From assembly GCA_905250075.1 (NCBI GenBank), contig CAJNOP010000867.1, positions 17,418 through 81,417 on the forward strand: a stretch of DNA of 64,000 nt, read 5' to 3'. The notes under the pieces were generated by a model. The model saw only the letters and a list, made by a program, of their open reading frames with translations, ran no database searches and was not told the DNA's origin. Positions 46,602 through 57,000 of this stretch are shown in pieces (position 1 is the first letter of the stretch; every line of letters begins with the position of its first letter). The position numbers and the translations under genes were made by a program. The DNA is from Rotaria sp. Silwood1. Its lineage: Eukaryota; Rotifera; Eurotatoria; Philodinida; Philodinidae.

Positions 46602-46987
46602 CAGAGATGTCCATCGCGGCGCGATCGCTGCCGCTACCGCCACCGCGCCGCTGCTGGTGCGGCGCGGCAGCGGTCGTTTTTTTAACTAACTATCGCGGCA
46701 GCGGCGCGGTAGCGGTAGGTTTTTTGGAGAACAATGCAAAAATGCATGAATTCGAACAGAATTTCAATGTTTGCAAGTGCAAAAACTATAAGATTCAACG
46801 AATCTTATCGATTGGTGACAACAGCTCAAGTCCTGAACAGTCACAGATCGTAAAATTCACAACATTATTCTAACAATCATCGCGGCATGGTTATTTTTGG
46901 TGGCGTCGCGGCAGCGGCGCGTTAGCTTTTTTCTTTTATCGTTGCGGCGCGGCAGCGGTCAGTTTTCAACCGCGATGGACATCTCTG
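46602..46987. mobile_element. GC-rich hAT-like MITE, 8-base TSD ATTCAAAT
   Basis: An 18-base inverted repeat CAGAGATGTCCATCGCGG marks both ends. Perfect 8-base direct repeats ATTCAAAT lie at 46594-46601 and 46988-46995. Subterminal DNA at both ends is built from GCGGCAGCGGCGCGG-like words, so it stands out sharply from the AT-rich surroundings. The AT-rich middle has no transposase. A short open frame running through the left end (46607-46873) is an artefact of the GC-rich repeats. Confidence 0.85.
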
Positions 46988-46995
46988 ATTCAAAT

Positions 46996-47495
46996 TGATA
47001 TCAACAATTTTAAAATCATTTTGACATTCTTTATATACATCTAAGAGATCAAAGTATTTCGATTCACTTATCAATATTTATGCAACACTTTAGTTTAGTT
47101 TTGTTGCTAATACTTTTTTTTTATATCGAAAACAAAAACAGAAAAAGAGAAATGATAAATTCATTCCTAAACATTTTTTTTAAAGAAAATTAGCACACAC
47201 ACATAAAAAGCCACAACATAAGGTTTTATTCATATTTAGCATCGTTGAAAATATGTCCCTCACACTCGGTAACAATAAAGACAAAGAAAAAAAAAAACAA
47301 TTTCACAAATAAAATATGTATATTTTCACTTGAGGAAGAACTATATTGTTCAACTATGCATTGATTATACGTAGCTCAATAAATAATTGTTATGCTATTT
47401 CTTTTTCTATAAAACAAATCATAGAAGCAAATAAATAATTGATATACACACACACACACACACACAAAAAGAAGATGATAAATTTTTGATTTTAT
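46996..47495. other. Region 3' of ARL3, with CA dinucleotide repeat
   Basis: No gene. A (CA)n microsatellite of about 11 units lies at 47442-47464, just beyond the ARL3 stop codon. The ARL3 3' UTR should be here. Confidence 0.6.
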
Positions 47496-48761
47496 CTATT
47501 TTTTATTTTTAGTAACTGTTTTTGATACCCATTCAAGACCTTCCTGAAGAAAAAATATCATTTAGATGTAAAAGAAAAAAAACAAGATCATATCTTACTT
47601 TAACACCTTCTTTTGTATAAGCTGAACAACCTTGAATTTGCCATGGTCGATCTCGAATTTGATGTAATGATAAACCATCAGTTATATCTGATGCTTTAGC
47701 AGCATTTAATAAATCTTGTTTATTAGCAAAAACAAGTAATGGTACATCATGTAATTTTTCTTCTTCTAATAATTCAAATAATTCCTATTACAAAATAAAA
47801 ACTACTAATGAAATCAATCTTGATCAATTAACTAATTTTTCTAAGTATATGATTCAAGAGATTACTGTAATATCGAACATAAATTAAATGTATTAAAATG
47901 AAAATTATCTTAGTGTTTTACTAATATTTTTTATGACGAGTATTAAATGTAGATTTACATATGATCGAAAGAGAATATAATCTATCTGTCTTTCTAATAC
48001 ATATTTCAAATATTCTATTCAATCGACAAGAGATTATCGAATGAAGTATTTTACAAAATGAAAATCTGATAACTTACAAGTTGGATAGGTGAAAAAAAGA
48101 AAAAAAAAACTTTATCACTACCTTTGATATTGCTTAACTCGAACGATTACTGAATCAATTTATACTATGTTATCTTTTTAGAAACAAATAAAAAACAACA
48201 CTATTTCGATATTCATATGAATTTTAAATGAATACATACTTGATTTGTTTCATCAAAACGTTTTCGATCAGAACTATCAATAACATAAATCTAAATAAAA
48301 TTAAATAGAATTTTTGCAAAAAAAAAAATTAATATTTTACATACTAAAACATCTGTATTTTCAAAATAATTTCTCCAATATGGACGTATTTTTCTTTGAC
48401 CACCTATTTAATAAAATGATTAAATGAAAATAAAATTTATGACAATATTTACCAATATCCCAAACATTAAGTTTAAATCCAGTTGATTGCACACTTTTAA
48501 TATTAAAACCTTGTGTTGGTGTTATATTTGTAATATCTTCTGAAGCAAGAACTTTAAGTAATGTTGTCTAAAAAAGATTCTTTTTTTGTAAGTTTATTTA
48601 TAAATGAAATTAAAATTTATACTTTGCCAGCATTATCAAGACCTAGAAGTAATATACGTAGTTCATTTTGTTTTGTGGGACGAAGATTTCGTATTATATC
48701 AAGTAATCCCTAAAACGAATTTATTTATCATTTCATTTATTTTAATAAATTTTATTACCAT
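47496..48761 (-). CDS. ARL3: ADP-ribosylation factor-like protein 3 (small GTPase), complete
   Basis: Seven coding exons on the minus strand: 48759-48761, 48623-48709, 48453-48567, 48345-48403, 48240-48290, 47599-47784, 47496-47543. They join to exactly 182 residues, the usual ARL3 length. The first exon contributes only the ATG; the next begins GLLDIIRNL. GTPase motifs are all present: GLDNAGKTTLL (P-loop, interrupted by an intron after the Lys), TPTQGF (switch I), [13 protein letters not shown] (switch II), NKQD and the CSA-type loop GCSAYT. ARL3 releases lipid-modified cargo from UNC119 and PDE6D carriers, mainly for cilia, which fits a ciliated rotifer. ARL2 is the nearest alternative, but sequence around [22 protein letters not shown] favours ARL3. 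Intron 5 is 455 bases; the others are 41-65 bases apart from one of 157 bases before the last-but-two exon region boundaries seen here. Confidence 0.95.
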
Positions 48762-50642
48762 AATGAACGTACAACTAGGAGAGATTAGATTTTTATATTT
48801 AAATCTTGAAGAAAAAAAAAATAAAGTAAACTAGTATATCATTAAAAGAAAATAATCAGAATATTTTTCAAATCATAGAAGAACAATATAGATTAGCCAT
48901 GAATAGAAAGAAAAAAGAAACATTGATGGTACTATGGTGTCATGCATTTTTCATAATCAATATCATATCCATGTAGCCTCTAGCGTTGTCAAGTTTTCTA
49001 AATACATTAAAACAAAAAATTCAAGTTTCATTCAATTAAATAACAATTATAAATTTTTAAACTATTTAATCGAATTTGTTCATGTAAGAATCATCTAAAT
49101 AATCAGTAACTGACTCCCTCTATCGATATTTGAATGATTAATATTTGAAGAATTACTTTTATTCTCACTCATCGTTGCTTTAGGTTCACCTTCACCGTCA
49201 ATATATTGAAATTTCTCATAAGAAATTCAGTTTTTTAGTCAGTTTTCTGTCGTAAAATTTGAAAAGATTCTAAAAACATACGGCTTTTTACCGTTAAGGA
49301 TTTATTTTAAAGAAAGAGACTACATAAAAATTTCCTACATAAAATTAAGTACGAATATTCTCGCTCAGCTAATTAAACTTTGTTTTATAATAAACAAAAA
49401 GAGATGTGCTCAAAGTTTACATTTATGTTGAATTATACGTAAAATACAATTCTTCATTTGACCAGCAAAGGTTCGATACTGTTTAATAGTCAGTGTGGCT
49501 TCGCGATCATTATCATTGGATGGAAAGTCATTCAGAAAATAATATTTTTAATGATTCAATTATTCGGTATTGTGAATCAAATTAATCAATAAAAGTAATA
49601 AAATTTTAAAACATTTTTTTAAAGAGATATCATCCAATAAAAGATGAATACTGCAGTTGTACATGTACGAATTTTTCATATAGATATTATATTTTTAAAC
49701 AGACAGTTTAATAATAACATTTAATAAACTGAAAATTTTTTTCTCATGCGGATGAAGATATTTTAGTTAATAATAAATAAACAACAATTATCATCTAAAT
49801 GAGGTCGATAAGGTTTAACTCGTTCAATATGTTCTATTTACACATTTATAATTATTTTCTTCATGATGAATATTTTGTATAATAGTTTCAATACGTTATC
49901 GAACTTTTTTACTTCATTGTGATTATATATTTCTTCTTTTCTTATTCATAACATTATGTACATGAAATCGACTATCTTCAGATCGAAGAGTTCGACATGC
50001 AATAGGTCAACTTAGTTCAGATGATGGAATTAAACCAAGATTACATCGATCAACTACTTCAGCAGGACATATCTAAAAGATATGATTAGAAATTATCTTT
50101 CGAAAAAAAAAAGTAAATAGATATGCTACTTGATTATCCCTCCATAAAAATATATAACGATCATCATTAATATGATTTGTTTGAAGATTACGACGAAAAA
50201 TGCTTCTATTGTAAATGTGAATTTCATTGACAAGCATAGACATAACGTGAATGACTATGAACAAGAAATGAACGAATAAAATATCCTATATCTACCTAAA
50301 GATTCTACAATTGTTCCACTAATACCATAATATTTCTTCCATTTTCATTTGTTTAGTATTATTTTCAGCACAAAACATACTTTTATCAGCGTTATATAAA
50401 AATCTAGAATTAAACGTCTCCGTCCAAAACGACTGAAAATAAAAATTAAACTAACTTAATTTATGTTATTTTTAACTAAATATACTCATGAAACATTTCC
50501 TAATAGTAATCGTGTAGTTAATGATTGGAAATCATCATTTTTTTATCGCACCTTCAAAAGCACTACGTTTAATGGATGATCGAAATGTTCGAGTAATAGT
50601 TAACCAGAATTGATCAATTGCTAAAAATCAATACTTTAATAA
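48762..50642. other. Region between ARL3 and first telomere-like block
   Basis: The ARL3 promoter should lie at the left edge. Around 49930-50270 on the minus strand there are coding-like stretches (for example RSIFRRNLQTNHINDDRYIF, then CPAEVVDRCN) interrupted by a stop. Around 50490-50625 on the plus strand another frame reads APSKALRLMDDRN with an apparent frameshift before it. These look like decayed gene pieces that I could not assign to a family. Confidence 0.4.
49930..50270 (-). pseudogene. Unidentified decayed coding remnant
   Basis: Reading right to left, a frame with NEIHIYNRSIF, NLQTNHINDDRYIFLWRDNQ and then, after a possible intron (about 50074-50130), ICPAEVVDRCNLGLIPSSE continues to a stop codon and resumes as PIACRTLRSEDSRFHV. 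The amino-acid composition looks coding, but an in-frame stop and no recognisable family make this a likely pseudogene. Confidence is low. Confidence 0.3.
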
Positions 50643-50768
50643 GGGTGTGGGTGTGGGTGGGGTGGGGTGTGGGTGTGTGGGTGTGGATGTGGATGTGGGT
50701 GTGGGTGAGGGTGTGAGTTAAGAGCAGAGCAGCACCCACACCCACACCCCACATCCACACCCACACCT
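50643..50768. repeat. Telomere-like block 1, G-rich then C-rich
   Basis: Degenerate (TGTGGG)n with TGTGGA and GGGGTG variants at 50643-50717. A 15-base spacer (50718-50732, containing AGAGCAGAGCAG) follows, then (CCCACA)n at 50733-50768. The two arrays are inverted, meeting G-strand ends together. The unit is that of bdelloid telomeres. Confidence 0.88.
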
Positions 50769-52277
50769 AAGTTGTTTAAAGATGAATCGAGTTGAAAAGA
50801 AACTTTTTGAATTCTACTTAAAAAAACTAAAACTAAAACTAAAACTATTTAATATTTATAAAAAGAAAATTATCTTATTTCAAACAATTGTAATCCAAAT
50901 CCCTTTTATTATCACTCAGGATTACTGCATAACAGAAGACTCCTTGCAAGAGTGATGCCTCGGAGATGGTAGAAGTTTCTCTGTTAATTACTAAACTAAT
51001 TATCAAATTGTAACTTTAATCAATATATCTAATCGAAAAGGTGTTGATTTGCAGACTTTTCATTTAGAAATTGAAGCGATAATGATTTCTGCATCGTTTT
51101 CATCCTGAAACATCCTTTCAAATCTTTCTTGCTGACCTAGTTTTCTGAGATAACTTTTTAATTATTGTTACTTAATAAAGAGAAATCTAATAAAAGAGTT
51201 ATCTGAAACATTTATCTACTCGAGCATAAGAGAATGACGTGGGATCTTCTATTATAGTCAATGTGTTTTTTCATAGCCGATAAAATATATTATAAAACAA
51301 TAATGATAACTTATTGATGATGAGATGTATATGAAAGCCTTTTTTCTATTTCATTTGATTTTTCTCATAGATTTTGATTCTACACAATTTTTGAATCAAT
51401 ATTAAAGAAAACATCTCAAATATTTTATTAATGAGAAATAATATTTTAAATTTCGAAAGTAATATGTATTTGATCAGAATATCATTAGATTAGAAAATAT
51501 TATCATCATTTCTATTGTTATATTTATCAATTGAAATCGATTTGTTATAATTCTTGTTAAATCTCTTTGTTTTTTGAATACATTTATATTAAAACTTCGA
51601 AAAACAAGGTTAAAAACTAAACTTAAATTCATTGAAGAATATTATTTTTTGTCTTGTGTTAAATACAGTGTCCCAGAAATAACCTACAAAAAAAATTGTT
51701 TATCTCCATCGAATTTCAACCAAATGAGCTGGTTGATTCTCTTGTATTAGAAGAAGATTCTCAGTTTTTATTTATAAAGATAAAGTGTAGGAATACTGTT
51801 AAAACTTATTACTATTGACTTCAATCCCAAACTGTAGCCTTTTTCCAATATGGCAAAACAACAAACACGGTTTTTATTTAGTTACTTTGGGTTTTTTCGG
51901 TATTCTCGACTTTAAATAATTCCGATATTCCACTTTTTGCTTTATATTCACTTCTTCAGATGTTTTCTTACGAATAAACATGTAATAGTGATAGGTTCAG
52001 TAACTTTCAAAACCATCAAATCATCCGTCTGTCGCATTTTATCAGTTATCAAAGTTTTCGTTGTGTTGGTCACAACAAAAAAACCAATTTTATTTTACCT
52101 AAAATCGAAACAGTCAGTCTTAGAAGAAATATTTTTAGTGCAAACCGAATTTTTTATATATGAAAACACGAATATATGCCATAAAAATGATACACCGATT
52201 GATCTAACGTTTACAGATGGTATCATCGATGAAACCATCCATTTTATCTTGTCTATTTGAAATTGCAAAGAGTTTAT
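50769..52277. other. Segment between blocks 1 and 2, left part
   Basis: AT-rich DNA without a supported gene. CAGTGTCCCAGAAATAACC near 51667 resembles a Tc1/mariner terminal repeat, but I found no partner. The frame at 51937-52260 lacks any recognisable feature. Confidence 0.4.
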
Positions 52278-52549
52278 TTCTGTTTTGATAGATAGTTTAT
52301 AAAACAGGTGAGAAAAGAGAATAAAGATAAGAAATATTGCTGTTTTAGGTAAAAAATCCAAAATATAACTTATTGATGCAATGTACATCAGCTTAAAGTT
52401 AATAATACTATCATATGTTTGTAACCATGTATATCGAAATCGAATAACACACCATAATCGTTTCTCAGGTTGCGGATCAGCAATTAATTCTCGGTTAAAT
52501 ATTTGATGAATAAATATTAATAGAACTAAAAGAAGAAGGGAAGAAACTA
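52278..52549 (-). pseudogene. Truncated 7TM receptor fragment of a bdelloid-type GPCR family
   Basis: Directly abutting telomere-like block 2, the minus-strand frame begins with a hydrophobic segment (SSLLLLVLLIFIHQIF). It continues NRELIADPQPEKRLWC, then YTWLQTYDSII and a further long hydrophobic segment. The pattern helix-(R)xLIxDxxxxxRxWCxxxY-xxLQxYxSII-helix matches, as I recall it, the TM4-loop-TM5 part of a large 7TM family common in bdelloid genomes. Everything N-terminal is missing and replaced by the block, and the tail after about 52280 degrades. The longer 218-codon open frame that runs through the block is not a real protein. Confidence 0.58.
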
Positions 52550-52686
52550 GGGTGTGGGATGTCGGGTGTGGGTGTGGGTGTGGGTGTGGATGTGTGTGTG
52601 GATATAAAATACATCCAAATCCAAATCCACACCCATACCTCACATACCCATACTCACATCCACACACCCACCCACACCCACACCCC
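52550..52686. repeat. Telomere-like block 2, G-rich then C-rich
   Basis: G-rich (GGGTGTG)n at 52550-52602, a 24-base AT-rich spacer (52603-52626), then C-rich CCCACA/CCCATA units at 52627-52686. Inverted, head-to-head order as in block 1. Reading frames of Cys-Gly-Val or His-Pro-Thr repeats across it are artefacts. Confidence 0.88.
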
Positions 52687-53366
52687 GTTCGATCTCCTGA
52701 AAAACAAGCCACTGACACGAACTTTTTATCAGGGTAAGTATATCTCACCAAGGTCTACAACAAGTACTACGTCCCAACGTAAAAGTGCTCCGACACGTTG
52801 GAATGTTTCCTTGTAAGCTTGTTTTTATTTTTGCCTCATCCTAATCATATTTTGAACTAATTAGACAATTGTTGTCATATCGGATTATATTAGTTATCTA
52901 TATAAGGCTACAATGCGTTCGAACAAGAACTTAAATTCACTTTGATCAACATTTTTGTAAGTATCATAACGAAATTCAAAACTAAATACATGAAAATTTT
53001 TCTTCACATATTAATTCAGCATTCATCTTTCGAAGAGCATCTCAGAAAAATTATGCCTCCATATTACTATATCGCTTGTCTGTTAGCAAATGAATAGATT
53101 GTACAATAGCAATTATTATTATTTTCTCTTCTGAAAGAAAGGGTGTTACATGAGCAAATATATGTATGTTTGTTTGTTTGTCTGCCCGAACCAATTAGAA
53201 AGGAGCCTTTCTATTTTCAGGATTTTGGGTGTTTTGATGAGCTTTTGCTACAGGTTATCGAGAGCCAGAAATCTGAATATAAGGTCCGATTTTTCATTCA
53301 AGCTTCCATCGATCAAAATCTTCATCAATATGAAACGAAATTTTCTGTTTTTTCGACTTTTGAATA
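52687..53366. other. Segment between blocks 2 and 3
   Basis: About 680 bases with no identified gene. Less AT-rich patches around 52690-52820 and 53140-53340 could be coding remnants, but none was recognised. Confidence 0.4.
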
Positions 53367-53418
53367 TGTGAATGTGTGCGTGGTTGCGTATTAGTGGAAA
53401 GGAGACCCACACCCACAC
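53367..53418. repeat. Weak telomere-like block 3
   Basis: A diverged G-rich stretch (GTGTGCGTGG...) runs into GGAGACCCACACCCACACG. It shares its centre with block 7 (57573-57880): TTGCG, AGTG, then AAGGAGACCCACA in the same order. This indicates common descent of the two blocks. Confidence 0.6.
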
Positions 53419-53469
53419 GAACAGTCATCATCGCTGGAAAAGAGTACCTTTTCTTTGTTTTTCTGTTAA

Positions 53470-53528
53470 GGGTGTGGATGATGGTGAAGAGAAGATTCAC
53501 AACAACACCCATACTCACACTCACACCC
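53470..53528. repeat. Telomere-like block 4, short
   Basis: GGGTGTGGATGATGG followed by a 15-base AT-rich stretch and CACCCATACTCACACTCACACCC. Same G-to-C order as the others. The coding fragment on its right starts immediately after it. Confidence 0.7.
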
Positions 53529-53529
53529 A

Positions 53530-53958
53530 TCATTATGCAAATTTTGGGGCCAACGATATAACTGGTTAATAAGCACTATTTTCAAAGAATCTATATTCAA
53601 GCTCGTTCTGTCATGCTTATCTTTTCCGATGATAGTAGCTCTAACAACATTTATCGTTAGTAGACTTCTTCATGTTCATGCTGTTCTTTTGGCCTTCAAT
53701 GATCCACAGTTCATTGTGCCTTCATTTTCTTTCTTCTTTTTACACGATATTGTTTGTTGCATAGAAACACATTTGGCAATGCTGCTACCAGCACCTCTTG
53801 GCTGGTTGGTGACGCACATTTTTCTCCTTATCACAGTACCACTATGTATGGAACCTTACACTTTACAAGGATCTGCATGTTTTGGTGTCAATCCTCCGAC
53901 ATTATTCGATCCTCAATGGATACCAAAATTACCGGTACCTAACTCTTGTTTGCAATGA
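53530..53958 (+). pseudogene. C-terminal fragment of an MBOAT_2 / wax-synthase-like acyltransferase
   Basis: The frame is open from the very edge of block 4 to a stop at 53958 (about 142 codons). It reads FWGQRYNWLISTIFKE, then LTTFIVSRLLH, a hydrophobic FSFFFLHDIVCCIE segment, LVTHIFLLITVPLCMEPY and a tail WIPKLPVPNSC. The order FWGxRxN ... TFxxSxLLH ... ...E ... hydrophobic C-terminus is the signature of the MBOAT_2 membrane domain of wax synthase-like O-acyltransferases, where the His of the SGLLH-type motif is catalytic. The N-terminal membrane part is absent, and sequence left of the block is unrelated. I regard it as a truncated gene. Family assignment is from remembered consensus. Confidence 0.6.
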
Positions 53959-54099
53959 AAAAATAAATGATTTCTTATAATGTTCTATTCCGTATAAAAC
54001 TTGTACTTTCTAAGCAATGAATATTTTATTTGAAAGTTCTGATATTATACCCTTTAAAAAATTAATCTTACAGATAGATATTAAATAGAAGATTTTCTA

Positions 54100-55040
54100 T
54101 CAACCAGAAACGATCTTTTTGAACATAATTTCAGCTAGAACAGGTAGATGATCTGATGGATAATATCCGTTATTTGAATCTGTTAAAGTTCCATGCTGTA
54201 ATACTTTAAAATCTTGTGATGTTACAAATATATGATCGATTTGTTTCCCCATTGGATTGCCAACGATAAACGTAGAAAAAGTACTATCTGGACCACAATG
54301 AGATTTTTCCGAAACATTTTTACTATCTTTAAAAATTGTATTGGTGATGAAAGTACGATAACTGTCTGAATGTGGAGACGCATTAAAATCACCCGTCAGC
54401 ATGATTGGTGTTGAAGATCCAACTATGGCTCTTGTTTGACTTAAAATGAGACGAGCACTTTCAAGTCGAGAAGTTCTACCTGTACTATCAAAATGTGTAT
54501 TAAAATGGTAAAATATCTGAAGGCTGTATCGATCACGTAATTTGACCCATGTACATGTACGTGTACCAGCTGCATCCCATCCTTTACTGCCTGGTATTTT
54601 TGGTGTTTTCGAAAGCCAAAATGTTCCACTGTCAAGAAGGTCAAATCGATCGAAGCGATAAAATATCGCAGAAAATTCACCTTTACTTTTGCCATCATTT
54701 TTACCAACACCGTAGTAACGATAGGCGGATAATGCATGCTGTAAGTCGAATATTTGATTAGGCAAAGCTTCTTGAACACCGAATAGATCTGGCATACGAT
54801 TGCGAATGAGATTAATTAAATAATTTTTGCGAAGAGACCATTGATTCTTTCCATCTTTTACTGTATCATATCGAATATTGTATGTCATTACACGAAATGA
54901 ATATGATCCACCTGTCGATAACATTGCTACAAAATATTAGTGGAGTATCACACAAAATTCTAAATCTTACCACAAGGTTTCTGTGCATGTATTGTTTGAA
55001 AACAACATAGAACGACGATGATAGAAAGCAAGAACATCAT
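54100..55040 (-). CDS. Secreted endonuclease/exonuclease/phosphatase-family hydrolase, bacterial type
   Basis: Two minus-strand exons, 55040-54971 and 54926-54100, separated by a 44-base intron, give 298 residues. Exon 1 encodes a signal peptide (MMFLLSIIVVLCCFQTIHA). Exon 2 is a full EEP domain: MTYNIRYD, GVQEALPNQ (catalytic Glu), FWLSKTP.IPGSKGWDAAGTR, FNTHFD, LTGDFNASP, IDHIF and the closing SDHLPV. These are the metal and catalytic residues of the DNase I/sphingomyelinase fold. The phrase order, especially LLDSGTFWLS and PGSKGWDAA, is that of Bacteroidetes-type secreted hydrolases, so horizontal acquisition followed by gain of a signal-peptide intron is plausible; bdelloids are known for this. 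The substrate (nucleic acid, phospholipid, inositol phosphate) cannot be told. It lies intact between blocks 4 and 5. A minus-strand AATAAA is at 54025-54030. Confidence 0.88.
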
Positions 55041-55327
55041 TTTATAATTTTGAAAAGTACGAATAAAGAAACATGAACAAAACGAGCTTTTAAAACTGAG
55101 ATTTGTCCTTGTAATCATATGTTTGTCATGAAAGAAAGATTTATTTCTTCAACTATTGACTTATATCAAATATCAGAATAACATTAATCAGTAGAAAAGT
55201 ATTTCTCCCTTGATACACGTGGGTAAAAGAAAAAACAGATCTGATCCAAATTATTTCTCTATTTTTATTACACTAATAATCAAGATCCTGCACCTGCTGT
55301 ATGCTCAGCAAAATAAACGCATATATA
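55041..55327. promoter_or_regulatory. Upstream region of the EEP gene
   Basis: The 290 bases between the EEP start codon and block 5 must include its promoter. No unambiguous TATA element is separable from the AT-rich background, and no other gene is present. Confidence 0.35.
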
Positions 55328-55406
55328 GGGTGTGGGTGTGACTATGGCTGTAACTGTGGCTGTGGAAGTGTGTCCTCTGTTGAGCGGCATCTATATCCCA
55401 CACCCT
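55328..55406. repeat. Telomere-like block 5, degenerate
   Basis: GGGTGTGGGTGTG followed by diverged GGCTGT units (55328-55372), then a non-repeat centre, then CCCACACCCTCC (55397-55408). Same G-to-C order, and more decayed than the other blocks. Confidence 0.7.
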
Positions 55407-56030
55407 CCACTCATTCATCTCCTCCTCTTCTCGCTTGGTGGGTTCGTGTAATTTCTGGACACACATATAATATCGATTTGATTTTGGCTTAGTTTGGCAT
55501 TTGATGTAAATAAAACAATAAATGCATTCAGCAACGAAACAGCAAAAGAAATTCTCTTTGGATAAAGATTATCAATCAGAACAAGAATAGGCACACTAAC
55601 AAGCGTTTAAATGTTCTCGAGCCAATTGAAATCGGTATTAGTCATATAACAAGATTACAAAGACCTCTATGAAAACAAAAATATTGCTGATTATAGATGT
55701 TCAAGTTGAAGATCAAAATCTTTAACAAAAAATTTCGCTTAGTTATTATCTAACATCAGCTACTAAATTACGGAGAAAAAACAAAGCTTTTTTTTATAAA
55801 TTTATAAAGAAAAAACGATGGATCTAAAGTTAATTGAAATATCGAAAGTATATCATTGAAAGTTGTCCAGTTTTCAAAACAAAACGAAGGTCGTCTTAAA
55901 AATGAATTAGATTTTTTAGTTGCTAGTTCGACTAGAACCAATGAAGATCAAGGTGAATTCAAAAATGAATTAATTATACATTTTAAATATAGTTCTACAA
56001 ATATGAAAAAGAATATTTGCATGATCTTGA
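55407..56030. other. Segment between blocks 5 and 6
   Basis: No identified gene. An open stretch at 55856-56030 has a polar, coding-like composition (for example KNELDFLVASSTRTNEDQ) and runs up to the next block. It may be another truncated coding piece, but I recognise no family. Confidence 0.35.
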
Positions 56031-56132
56031 GGGTGTGGGTGTGAGTGGTGATGAGATACTCAGTCACACCCACATCCCACTCCCACACCCACGCCCACCC
56101 ACACCACACTCACCTACACCCACACCCCACCC
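56031..56132. repeat. Telomere-like block 6, G-rich then C-rich
   Basis: A short G-rich part GGGTGTGGGTGTGAGTGG (56031-56050), a 14-base spacer, then a longer C-rich part of CCCACA/CCCACT/CGCCCA units (56065-56132). The arms are unequal, so it is not a simple symmetric terminal-repeat element. Confidence 0.85.
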
Positions 56133-56234
56133 TGTTCATATATGAGTAGAAAGTAGGTATCGAAACGATCAATATTTGAAGAACATTTCATGACTGGGAC
56201 GCGATCGCAACCGAAGTTTAGTTACCGTCGATCC

Positions 56235-56620
56235 GAATCCTGATGATTGACAAATTCAAACTTAACCTACGACTAACTGACGACTGATTACAATCGTGCC
56301 TTTTCGATCTGAGAAGGGAGTGCCTTGAATTGCTAAGGCAACGAAACATTAAGTTTACGGCGAGTAAGTGATTTGAGACAATAGAGAGTCAGTTTCTCAA
56401 ATATCGATTCTTTGCAATACAATCGTGGCAAAATGTGATGACAGTTCTGCGCATCAAAATAAGAACCGAAATGGCTTACTTACTCCAGTGTCGTTTTCAT
56501 CAAAGGCTGGTCTATTGCTGTGGGATGAAGAAGCAGCTGGCATACGCGTTATCTAATTCCTTGACAAACGAAATGTACGAAAATATCTTTTTTGCCATTT
56601 CTTCTAATGCACAGAAATAA
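56235..56620 (+). pseudogene. Unidentified coding-like sequence with in-frame stops
   Basis: One frame reads continuously with coding-like composition: DKFKLNLRLTDD-stop-LQSCLFDLRRECLELLRQRN, IKFTASK-stop-FETIESQFLKYRFF, then AIQSWQNVMTVLRIKIRTEM and on to a stop at 56620. Only two TGA codons interrupt about 125 codons, and the third-position pattern and absence of other stops argue for a recently inactivated gene. I do not recognise the family. Confidence 0.42.
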
Positions 56621-56660
56621 ACATGTGAATTTTTTCTCTTGAAACTTCGTGCATCCATAT

Positions 56661-56744
56661 GTATATAAGGAGCAGCAATCTATATCATACAATCACGTTG
56701 TTTTAGAACAGCTATTGGAAACAATCTTTTTGCGATCGTAACAG
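56661..56744 (+). promoter_or_regulatory. TATA box and 5' UTR exon of the 57001 peptide gene
   Basis: TATATAA at 56662-56668 is followed after about 30 bases by a plausible transcription start. A leader exon ends AACAG|GTAAGA at 56744/56745. The matching acceptor TTCATAG at 56991-56993 lies seven bases before the ATG. The layout suggests a short spliced leader exon; this is inferred. Confidence 0.5.
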
Positions 56745-57000
56745 GTAAGAAGTTAGATACATTGTAAAGTGGATTCTATCACTTTTCAAATAAACTATTT
56801 TCTCCTGGAGAAAAATCTTCATGTTACAAATAAGTTCAGACATGGAAAGTTGATAAGAGAAATTATTCTTGGGAGTACATATGTCGATTAGAAATTGACA
56901 AGCAAAAGCCTTGGATCTAAGAGAATTCTAGAAAAGAACTTGGTAATGTCTCTACACTACTCTCTCTATCTAAATTTCTTCCATAATTCATAGTCACAAA

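Noticed and set aside
46607-46873. Ala/Arg/Pro-rich 88-codon frame
   Set aside because: Its start lies inside the terminal inverted repeat of a MITE, and the low-complexity sequence is GCGGC repeat.
51660-51700. Tc1/mariner terminal repeat (CAGTGTCCCAGAAATAACC)
   Set aside because: It resembles such ends, but no inverted partner or TA-flanked element was found within the segment.
52095-52751. A 218-codon minus-strand open frame
   Set aside because: It reads straight through telomere-like block 2 as Cys/Gly then His/Pro repeats. Only the part left of the block resembles a real (receptor) protein.
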